NCBI GenBank assembly: GCA_020631235.1
Contig: JAHDHQ010000005.1
Location: forward strand, 125,205 to 189,204
DNA length: 64,000 bases
Origin: Saprospiraceae bacterium
GTDB lineage: Bacteria; Bacteroidota; Bacteroidia; Chitinophagales; Saprospiraceae
Direction of reading: 5' to 3'
How positions within the stretch are numbered: position 1 is the first letter of the stretch; every line of letters starts with the position of its first letter. The notes under the pieces were generated by a model. It searched no databases. It saw nothing but the letters and a program-made list of their open reading frames with translations, and was not told the origin of the DNA. The position numbers and the translations under genes are program-made. Positions 57,570-64,000 of this stretch are shown piece after piece.

Positions 57570-57693
57570 GCTATGTTAGACGTTAAATGCTTTGCTTTAA
57601 TCGAAAAATAGAGTATCGCGGAATTCTTTAATGCCATCCAGCATTTTATTTGTAATTTGGCTACTTAAATGCATTCAATATTTAAGCTGAAAG

Positions 57694-58716
57694 ATGGCAA
57701 CAAAATCTAAAGGAAAATCATTTTGGTCTAAACCAGAAGGTGTTACTGGTGGAATCTTCATTGCAGGCGCCGTGGGTCTTGCTGCTTATGCAGTTTGGAT
57801 ATTAGGAGCTGGATTAGTAGCTGCTGTGACATCTGGGATCGGTATGTACATTAGTTTGGCGGCTCTGGGTGTCCTAGTTTTTATGGCCTTGGACTCTAAA
57901 GCCCGAAAACTGATAGGTTACATGTTTAAAAGTACTATGCGATGGATAACGGGCATTTTTGTGCAAATGAATCCGATTGCGATACTGAAAAATTATGTGG
58001 AAGATCTAAAATACAACCTGAAAAAAATGACCAGGCAGATGGGTAAATTAAGAACCCAAAAGCATGTGTTAATGGAGATGGTCCATAAGAATAGGGTCCA
58101 GATTCAGCAAAACATGAAATTAGCTAGTCAAGCTAAACAAACCAATAATCAATCGGTCATGATTTTAAAATCGAGAAAAGCTGGCCGATTAAAAGAATCT
58201 AATGTTAAGCTTGAAGATTTATTAAAGCAAATGGAGGTCTTGCATAGAGTGCTAAATAAAATGCGCGAAAACTCAGCTATTCTTGCAGAAGATATCGAAG
58301 ACCAAGTTAAAATCAAAGAGCAAGAACAAAAAGCCATTATGGCTAGCCACAGTGCTATGCGTTCGGCTATGAATATAATTAAAGGTGATGCAGATAAGAA
58401 AGCCGTATTCGATCAAGCTATGGAGGCTATGGCTGATGATGTGAGTAATAAAGTAGGTGAGATGGAGCGATTCATGGATGTTTCAGAGGAATTTATGAAG
58501 TCCATGGATTTGCAGAATGGGATCTTTGAAGAAAAAGGGCTTAAGATGCTGGAGAAGTGGGAAGCAGAAGCTGATTCACTTTTGCTAGGAGATGCGAAAG
58601 AGAATATTCTAAACGATGTATTGTCCAATGACGTGTTAGATCTAAACGAAGCACCAAAGGAAAAACTTAAAGCGACGGAAAGTGATAACGAATATGACAA
58701 CTACTTTGACGAATAA
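57694..58716 (+). CDS. Membrane-anchored PspA/IM30-like (ESCRT-III-type) helical protein
   Basis: Inner-membrane protein of 340 residues. Two N-terminal membrane helices (GGIFIAGAVGLAAYAVWILG, GMYISLAALGVLVFMALDS) are followed by a helical domain from about residue 90 to 290. That domain follows the PspA pattern: NPIAILKNYVEDLKYNLKKM at its start, a helical hairpin with the turn near AKQTNNQSVMILKSRKAGRL, and a second long helix (LHRVLNKMRENSAILAEDIE). The tail is acidic (ATESDNEYDNYFDE). PspA, Vipp1 and ESCRT-III proteins remodel or repair membranes; here the domain would be tethered instead of soluble. The similarity is by eye and needs a profile search. Confidence 0.68.
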   Translation: MATKSKGKSFWSKPEGVTGGIFIAGAVGLAAYAVWILGAGLVAAVTSGIGMYISLAALGVLVFMALDSKARKLIGYMFKSTMRWITGIFVQMNPIAILKNYVEDLKYNLKKMTRQMGKLRTQKHVLMEMVHKNRVQIQQNMKLASQAKQTNNQSVMILKSRKAGRLKESNVKLEDLLKQMEVLHRVLNKMRENSAILAEDIEDQVKIKEQEQKAIMASHSAMRSAMNIIKGDADKKAVFDQAMEAMADDVSNKVGEMERFMDVSEEFMKSMDLQNGIFEEKGLKMLEKWEAEADSLLLGDAKENILNDVLSNDVLDLNEAPKEKLKATESDNEYDNYFDE

Positions 58717-58762
58717 ACAATAAACATTCAAAACAATAATACATTCATTCAAAATTTAAACA

Positions 58763-60409
58763 ATGGCAAGAAGATTAACTACCTTTTCAAAGTTACTTAT
58801 CACACTACTCATATTAGCCGTAATCTTTTTTGCGGGCAAATGGGTCTTGGATAATACTGCCTTGGGTTCTAGCATAAAAGAAAAAGCAGAAGAAACAGCT
58901 CAAACATCGAGCGCTAATGGTCAACCATCGAGCAATAGTGATTCAGGTGTTAAGCAAAATAATAAGAAGAATAACAAAGGAAATCAATCTTCATCAAATA
59001 CTGATGTCGATGAAAACACACTAAAAGTCCAATTGGTTTCTTGGGGAGGATATGCTCCTGGATTGTATTTTAACGAGGGTGCCCAAGCTAATGAGCGTAG
59101 TCGATTTTATAAAGACTATGGTGTCAAAGTCGATTTTAAACTAGAAAATGATTTATTAAACGCAATGGATGCGTGGATAGCTGATGAGTATGATATTATT
59201 GTACAAACTGCAGATGCTTTTCCACTATATACAGCGCCAGCGGAGATTAATGCCCTAAACCCAAGAGCATTCATACAAGTGGATTGGTCGAGAGGTGGAG
59301 ACGCAATCATTGTAAAAAGAGGGATTAATACAGTGAACGATCTAAAGGGTAAAACTATAGCTGTCGCTGTCCCTTCTCCAGCGCAAACACTTTTGATTAC
59401 ATCTTTGGAAGCAGCCGGCTTAAAATACGACGATGTTAAAGTCATAAAAACAACGGACAATCTTAAAGCAGCCGAATTGTTTAGATCTTCTAAAGATGTA
59501 GATGCGGCAGTCGTGTGGAGTCCAGATGATGTCTTAGCTACTAGAGATGTACAGGGCTCCAAAATATTGTTGACTACAGAAAACCAATCTCACGTAATTG
59601 CTGATATTATGTTAGCTAAAGAAGAAGTAATCAATAAAAAGCGTAAAATGTTTGATGCCTTTTATGAAGGTTGGATGAAAGGTGTAGCAGAAATGAAAAA
59701 TCCTTCTAATCAAACAAAAGCAGCTAAATACTTAGCAGAGCTAAATGGTGTTTCTGTAGATGACGCAAAAGGTATGATGTCTGTAGTTCATTGGACAGGA
59801 CATGGCGATAATATGAATTTCTTTGGCTTAAACAATAGTTACAGAGGTCAAAAGGGGCAGGATTTATATTCTAAAATGTCCAAGAATTTTGTCAAAACAG
59901 GTGATGCAGAAAATGAAGCACCTAGTTGGAGAACCGTAATAAATACGGGCGCAATCCAAGCCGCAGACAGCAAATTGCAAGGGGCTAAGTATGGCGCTGA
60001 AAAATCAAAAGCCTTTACGCCTGCTACGGATAAAATTAAAAAAGCAGCTCCTATTGCGGTAAAGCCGGTAAGTATAAACTTTCCTTCGGGTCAATATCAA
60101 TTGTCAGAAAACGCAAAAACGATTATCGATTTGCAGTTTGCTGATGTAGCTAAATCATTTGCTAATTCAAGAGTAAGGGTAGAAGGTAATACCGACAATG
60201 TGGGTGCCAGGGCAATGAACATGAGTTTATCTCAAAAGAGGGCTCGATCGGTAGCAGCTTATTTAGAACAGGCTTACGGGATGGATCCTAACAAATTTGT
60301 GATCATCGGAAATGGTCCAGATAAACCTGTTAAAGGTTGTGAAACTAATGCAAATGAAGCCTGCAAAAGTAAAAATAGAAGAACTGAGTTTCAGATTATT
60401 GCTAATTAA
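58763..60409 (+). CDS. SsuA/TauA-type substrate-binding protein fused to an OmpA domain, membrane-anchored
   Basis: A 548-residue periplasmic protein with one N-terminal membrane anchor (LLITLLILAVIFFAGKWVLD) and no cleavage site. After a Ser/Asn-rich linker, residues about 90-390 form an NMT1/SsuA-like periplasmic binding domain (LVSWGGYAPGLYFNEGAQAN, DIIVQTADAFPLY, LKGKTIAVAVPSPAQTLLIT, DVDAAVVWSPDDV). Residues about 430-548 are an OmpA peptidoglycan-binding domain (FPSGQYQLSENAKTI, VRVEGNTDNVGARAMNMSLS, QKRARSVAAYL, NRRTEFQI). The receptor would therefore be fixed both to the inner membrane and to the wall. It is followed by the matching permease and ATPase. Confidence 0.85.
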   Translation: MARRLTTFSKLLITLLILAVIFFAGKWVLDNTALGSSIKEKAEETAQTSSANGQPSSNSDSGVKQNNKKNNKGNQSSSNTDVDENTLKVQLVSWGGYAPGLYFNEGAQANERSRFYKDYGVKVDFKLENDLLNAMDAWIADEYDIIVQTADAFPLYTAPAEINALNPRAFIQVDWSRGGDAIIVKRGINTVNDLKGKTIAVAVPSPAQTLLITSLEAAGLKYDDVKVIKTTDNLKAAELFRSSKDVDAAVVWSPDDVLATRDVQGSKILLTTENQSHVIADIMLAKEEVINKKRKMFDAFYEGWMKGVAEMKNPSNQTKAAKYLAELNGVSVDDAKGMMSVVHWTGHGDNMNFFGLNNSYRGQKGQDLYSKMSKNFVKTGDAENEAPSWRTVINTGAIQAADSKLQGAKYGAEKSKAFTPATDKIKKAAPIAVKPVSINFPSGQYQLSENAKTIIDLQFADVAKSFANSRVRVEGNTDNVGARAMNMSLSQKRARSVAAYLEQAYGMDPNKFVIIGNGPDKPVKGCETNANEACKSKNRRTEFQIIAN

Positions 60410-60426
60410 GTTTAAAAGGAAAGAAT

Positions 60427-61479
60427 TTGTTTGAATGGATGTTTAAACTGCGTGGACCTGTTAGTCCTCTAAATAGTCTCATTTTTGGGATTATTGGTTT
60501 CTTATCCATTCTATTGTTATGGATGATGTTGACCTCAGGGGCAAGTCCGCTTGTCCTTCCTAGTATTTTGCCTTCTCCAGGAAAAGTCTTTTCGGCATTT
60601 GGAGAAATGTTTAGCGAAAATGATTTGATTAGGAATATATGTCTTTCTATGGGTTTTAATCTAGGAGGTTATATAAAAGCACTTTTATTTTCCTTGCCTA
60701 TCGGCTTTTGCATCGGGTTATTTCCCATTTTTAGAGCAAGCTATCAAAGACCAGTGGACGGGATTAGGTTTATTCCTATTACAGCTATCACGGGGATTTT
60801 CATATTGGCTTTTGGTATAGGTTCGGGTATGAAAATCAACTTTTTAGCTTTTGGGATTATGATTTATTTAATTCCCATCATTATTCAGCGCATAGATGAA
60901 GTCAAAGAAGTGTATTTGAAGACCGTATACACTATTGGAGCGAATGCATGGAATACGATATGGACAGTGTATGTGCCTAGTGTCATGTCTAAATTGTCGG
61001 ATGATATAAGAGTGCTAACCGCTATTTCATGGACGTATATTATTGTAGCAGAAGGAATCGCGAGTCAAGGTGGTTTAGGGTCATTAATATTTTTTGTGGG
61101 TAAACGGCAAGGAAGACCTGACAAGGTTTTTGCTATTTTGATCATTTTCATCTTAATAGGGATTATCCAGGATCGCTTGTTTGTGGGGCTTGATAAAAAG
61201 TTTTTTCCTTATAAATACCAACAGAAGCAAAAGGCCAAACCATTATTTACCTTACCAGACTCGGTAAAACTTTTGTTGGGATTTGCAGGTAAAATCTTAA
61301 TGTGGACGACATTGGCCATATACCTTATCATCGCGCTGAATGAATTTACGGGGATCATTTCTGACGTGAAGATTTTGGACTATTTTTTCCAAGATACTTG
61401 TTGGACAATACATCTTGTTTTTCTAGCTATAATAGCCTACCAGATTTATCAGTTTATTAAGCCTAAACCTCTGTATTGA
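60427..61479 (+). CDS. ABC transporter permease, SsuC/TauC type, with extra C-terminal membrane helices
   Basis: Inner-membrane permease of 350 residues. The core of about 270 residues is of the SsuC/TauC class: SILPSPGKVFSAFGEMF, a loop with TVYTIGANAWNTIWTVYVPS as the coupling-helix EAA-like segment, and LTAISWTYIIVAEGIASQGG followed by LGSLIFFVGKRQGR. After it come about 80 residues with two more membrane helices (LMWTTLAIYLIIALNEFTG, WTIHLVFLAIIAYQIYQFI). These are not usual for SsuC/TauC. TTG start with a Shine-Dalgarno-like AAAAGGAAAG at 60414-60423; the ATG at 60439 is an alternative. It overlaps the ATPase gene by one base. Confidence 0.86.
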   Translation: MFEWMFKLRGPVSPLNSLIFGIIGFLSILLLWMMLTSGASPLVLPSILPSPGKVFSAFGEMFSENDLIRNICLSMGFNLGGYIKALLFSLPIGFCIGLFPIFRASYQRPVDGIRFIPITAITGIFILAFGIGSGMKINFLAFGIMIYLIPIIIQRIDEVKEVYLKTVYTIGANAWNTIWTVYVPSVMSKLSDDIRVLTAISWTYIIVAEGIASQGGLGSLIFFVGKRQGRPDKVFAILIIFILIGIIQDRLFVGLDKKFFPYKYQQKQKAKPLFTLPDSVKLLLGFAGKILMWTTLAIYLIIALNEFTGIISDVKILDYFFQDTCWTIHLVFLAIIAYQIYQFIKPKPLY

Positions 61480-62282
61480 TGAAATTATTTATTGACGACC
61501 CCAATCAGAAAAATATCATCGAAATTAGAGGAGCAGGACAAAGCTATGATGGCGGTGAAAATTGGATCATTAAAGATTTAGATTTTATTATAGAAGATAA
61601 ACCTGATCAGGGGCAATTTGTTGTAGTATTGGGTATGTCTGGATGTGGTAAGTCCACCTTGTTAAGATACATGGCAGGCTTGCAAAAGCCTACAGAAGGA
61701 GAGGTTTTAATCGAAGGGAAGCCTGTGTCGAATGAGCGGCGAGTAAGTATGGTTTTTCAGCAATATTCCTCTTTGCCTTGGATGACAGTTTTAGATAATG
61801 TGGGTTTAGCTTTACGATACAAAGGAGTGAGTAAGCGTGATCGAGACGAGCAAGCCATGGAGTTAGTAAAGTTAGTGGGATTAGATGGACATCAACACAA
61901 ATATGCACAATATCCTAATTTATCCGGTGGTCAATTGCAACGTGTGGCTATTGCTCGAAGTTTACTTGCTAATCCCAGCATTTTGTTGATGGACGAACCA
62001 TTTGGTGCATTGGATATAAGGACTCGCTTGCAAATGCAAGAGCTACTAACCAATATTTGGCATAAATTCCAATCGACGATTGTTTTTGTCACCCATGACA
62101 TCGCAGAAGCTGTATACTTAGCAGATGACATATATATAATGAAGTACGCACCGTCTAGATTTGTAGAACACATAGATATAGACCTGCCGATTATTAGAAA
62201 TAAAGAGATTAAAAGAGACCCTCGATATACAGAATTAGTTCATCTAGTAGAAGATACGATGATGAAAGTTGCAAACACATAA
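61479..62282 (+). CDS. ABC transporter ATP-binding protein, SsuB/TauB type
   Basis: Cytoplasmic ATPase of 267 residues that powers the adjacent permease. Motifs are intact: Walker A GMSGCGKSTLLRYMAG, Q-loop VFQQYSSLPWMTV, signature LSGGQLQRVAIARSLL, Walker B ILLMDEPFGALD and the H-loop VFVTHDIAEAV. The usual family position of the PW motif (LPWMTV) supports the nitrate/sulfonate/taurine class. The ATG at 61479 overlaps the permease stop (TGATG), and ends 10 bases before the FKBP lipoprotein. Confidence 0.93.
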   Translation: MKLFIDDPNQKNIIEIRGAGQSYDGGENWIIKDLDFIIEDKPDQGQFVVVLGMSGCGKSTLLRYMAGLQKPTEGEVLIEGKPVSNERRVSMVFQQYSSLPWMTVLDNVGLALRYKGVSKRDRDEQAMELVKLVGLDGHQHKYAQYPNLSGGQLQRVAIARSLLANPSILLMDEPFGALDIRTRLQMQELLTNIWHKFQSTIVFVTHDIAEAVYLADDIYIMKYAPSRFVEHIDIDLPIIRNKEIKRDPRYTELVHLVEDTMMKVANT

Positions 62283-62292
62283 AACAAATAAA

Positions 62293-62832
62293 ATGAAAAA
62301 TGTACTCATTCTAATAGTGCTAGGCTTAGGTTTAGCTTCATGTAATTCTAGCTCAAACACAAAAGCACGTCCGGGTGACGAGAAAGTAGATAAAGCTATA
62401 GTCGCATCTAATCTTTATCAGTATTATGTTTCTAATCCTCAAACTATACAGGATAAAGATAATAACACACTCATCGCTTATGCAGTGGATAAAAACATGG
62501 ATTGTAAAAGGACGCCTAATGGTGTCTATTACACAGTAGAAAAAGCTGGAAATGGCGAAAATTTTATCTTGGGATCAAAAGTATCAGCTGATTATTCAGG
62601 CTATTTGTTAGATGGCACAAAATTCGATTCTAGTTATGACCGAGGTCAACCATTAAAGTTTAATGTCGGGCGTATGATTCAAGGTTGGAATGAATGGTTG
62701 ATGGAAGTGAATAGTGGAACAAAATCAACCCTTCTAATACCATCGCATATGGCTTATGGGAAACGAGGTTTTGGTAATAGTATTCCACCAGATAGCCCAT
62801 TGGTATTTGAAGTGGAAGTAGCAGCTCAGTAA
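62293..62832 (+). CDS. FKBP-type peptidyl-prolyl isomerase lipoprotein
   Basis: Periplasmic lipoprotein of 179 residues (signal MKNVLILIVLGLGLASCNSS, anchor Cys at 17). The C-terminal FKBP domain has VSADYSGYLLDGTKFDSSYD, the Trp in MIQGWNEWLMEV, LLIPSHMAYGKRGFGN and IPPDSPLVFEVEV. It speeds prolyl isomerisation of exported proteins, perhaps those of the same operon. The ATG at 62293 fits the signal; an in-frame TTG at 62269 inside the ATPase gene is less likely. Probably the last gene of the module. Confidence 0.92.
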   Translation: MKNVLILIVLGLGLASCNSSSNTKARPGDEKVDKAIVASNLYQYYVSNPQTIQDKDNNTLIAYAVDKNMDCKRTPNGVYYTVEKAGNGENFILGSKVSADYSGYLLDGTKFDSSYDRGQPLKFNVGRMIQGWNEWLMEVNSGTKSTLLIPSHMAYGKRGFGNSIPPDSPLVFEVEVAAQ

Positions 62833-63134
62833 CAGTCCTTTGCAAAGGAGTAAAATCAAATGCTACCATATATATTATATTTATAAATTAACATATATTT
62901 ATTTATCAAATATTTATATAGCTATAAATTAGTGTTTAATAGTTTATAAATTATTTGCATATAAAATATATATAATATATAAAATACTTTCAAAGATATT
63001 GATCTTTTTGGCGTTTTCTATTTAGTTAAGTGTCAACACTGTGCTTCAAGTCGAAGACTCTTTTGTGGACCCTAGATTATGTTATTTATGTGGATAAATA
63101 AAATTGCCAAGCTGATGAAAGAAGTTTTTTTTTC
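62833..63134. other. Very AT-rich intergenic region with DnaA-box-like site
   Basis: Starts with the palindrome TCCTTTGCAAAGGA (62836-62849). From about 62870 to 62990 some nine bases in ten are A or T, with three copies of TATAAATTA (62882, 62923, 62945). A perfect DnaA-box sequence, TGTGGATAA, lies at 63089-63097, but the same 9-mer occurs by chance inside porP and gldJ, so it proves little. No gene is seen. Confidence 0.5.
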
Positions 63135-63770
63135 TTATTGATGATAGGAGCCTCTAAGAACATAGCCAATGAAAGCGTAGCCTATTATATTGGATATGGC
63201 ATGGGCAATGATTCCTGGAATTATGCTACCGTTGGACTGCTTTTCATTTATTTCCACGATAAAGTAAGCCAATAATGTCGGAGAGATAAAAGCGATGCAG
63301 AGAAAGGCAATGTTATGGATGTTTAGTGCTACTAGCCATAAATGGACTAATCCGAAAATTATGGCTTGTAAAATATTACCTTTTTTATGTCCTAATAACT
63401 TTATTAATTTTTTGGCTATAAACCCCCTGAACAGAATTTCTTCCGAAAGAGCGGTGCTCAAAATTGCAATGATTAATAAAGTTAGTACTGAATCAACGCT
63501 CAAACCCATTGCTCTTATTTTTCCTGCAACGGTGATTGGGGATTGAATAATCTCCAATATCGATGGGTGAGCGGTAAAGAGGATTGATAAGGTTATTGAA
63601 TACAATAGACTGAGTATGATTGCGGATTTAATAGAGCCTGACTTTGGGTGTATTAGACCGATCTGATTAAAGAAATTCTACGGACTTTTTTTGGAGATTA
63701 AGAAAGCAATAAAAGGTATTGTGCTAAATAGCAATATTTGAGCTAGTGCGCTGCTGAAGTGATTTGTCAT
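63135..63770 (-). pseudogene. CPBP-family intramembrane protease gene with in-frame stop codon
   Basis: Read from the ATG at 63770, the frame has a normal CPBP start (first helix ALAQILLFSTIPFIAFLISK, then KSP), but codon 31 is TAG (63678-63680). Right after it the same frame continues with NFFNQIGLIHPKSGSIKSAI and the catalytic parts EEILFRG and FGLVHL, ending at 63135. The full length would be about 211 residues, normal for the family; the first start after the stop is a TTG at 63605 inside a membrane helix. So the gene is probably broken by a point mutation. A sequencing error or readthrough are alternatives. Confidence 0.7.
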
Positions 63771-64000
63771 GTTCTTTTAGTTTTATTCGTTTTGTGTTTT
63801 TAACTAAAGCCTCCACAATTATATGGTAGTAAAGAGTGCAAATGGTTGCCTAAAAATCACATCGGAACATTTTGTTTGTTGTATTCAGCAATTAATAAAT
63901 TTAGTTGAAAAGCTAGGGTGTTTAATAATTTCTTTAAATTAAATTTTATACATTAACTAATATTCATATGTATAATAAATTTAACTTGTTATAATTTGAA
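63771..64000. other. AT-rich end of the window
   Basis: No frame or RNA gene is recognised in these 230 bases. The last 100 bases are strongly AT-rich. Confidence 0.4.

Noticed and set aside
63089..63097. Perfect DnaA box as proof of an origin of replication
   Set aside because: The same 9-mer is present in coding sequence of porP (near 2797) and gldJ (near 4117), so a single copy is expected by chance; there is no cluster of boxes.

Overview
The window is chromosomal DNA of a low-GC member of the Bacteroidota. The evidence is type IX secretion (T9SS) and gliding genes (porU, a porP/sprF homologue, gldJ), T9SS C-terminal sorting domains, many signal peptides ending in AQ, promoters of the TAnnTTTG type, and few Shine-Dalgarno sequences. 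The giant surface proteins, VCBS/CRTAC1 lipoprotein and TPR families suggest a Saprospiraceae-like lineage, but that rank is an inference. I saw no tRNA, rRNA, CRISPR array, insertion sequence or phage gene.

Layout. 1-7.6 kb: porU (cut by the window edge), a divergent porP/sprF gene, gldJ, murF and a degenerate ureohydrolase. 8-18.5 kb: an OmpA/TSP3 protein, a Bax-inhibitor plus M48 protease pair, a TPR lipoprotein, an ABC-F ATPase, and a convergent TPR histidine kinase and NarL-type regulator. 18.6-33.8 kb, all minus strand: an outer-membrane/TANFOR-like giant/fibronectin operon of about 10 kb and a 1646-residue T9SS adhesin with nine tandem Ig-like repeats. 34-47 kb: a TPR paralogue, coaX and purH with an outer-membrane protein, tdk, a coiled-coil/rhomboid pair, a T9SS Asp-box protein, and a deacetylase-symporter-murQ operon. 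47-56.7 kb: lipA, a VCBS/ASPIC lipoprotein, folC-ubiX, and a YihY/thioesterase/arginine deiminase block. 56.8-62.8 kb: an envelope module made of a coiled-coil protein, a membrane-anchored PspA-like protein, a substrate-binding protein fused to OmpA, an ABC permease, an ATPase and an FKBP lipoprotein. 62.8-64 kb: a very AT-rich gap and a CPBP protease gene with an in-frame stop.

Two systems stand out. First, three consecutive minus-strand transcription units (response regulator; OMP/giant/FnIII operon; Ig-repeat adhesin) each start from a promoter with the palindrome TCACAT-N4-ATGTGA placed exactly 22 bases before a TAnnTTT(A/G) box, and each unit is separated from the next by a strong hairpin terminator. 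This looks like a surface-protein regulon, perhaps run by the two-component system at its end. Second, the 56.8-62.8 kb module appears to tie an ABC importer of the SsuA/TauA class physically to the peptidoglycan and to a PspA/ESCRT-III-like membrane protein. This is an unusual arrangement, possibly for envelope sensing or repair rather than plain nutrient uptake.
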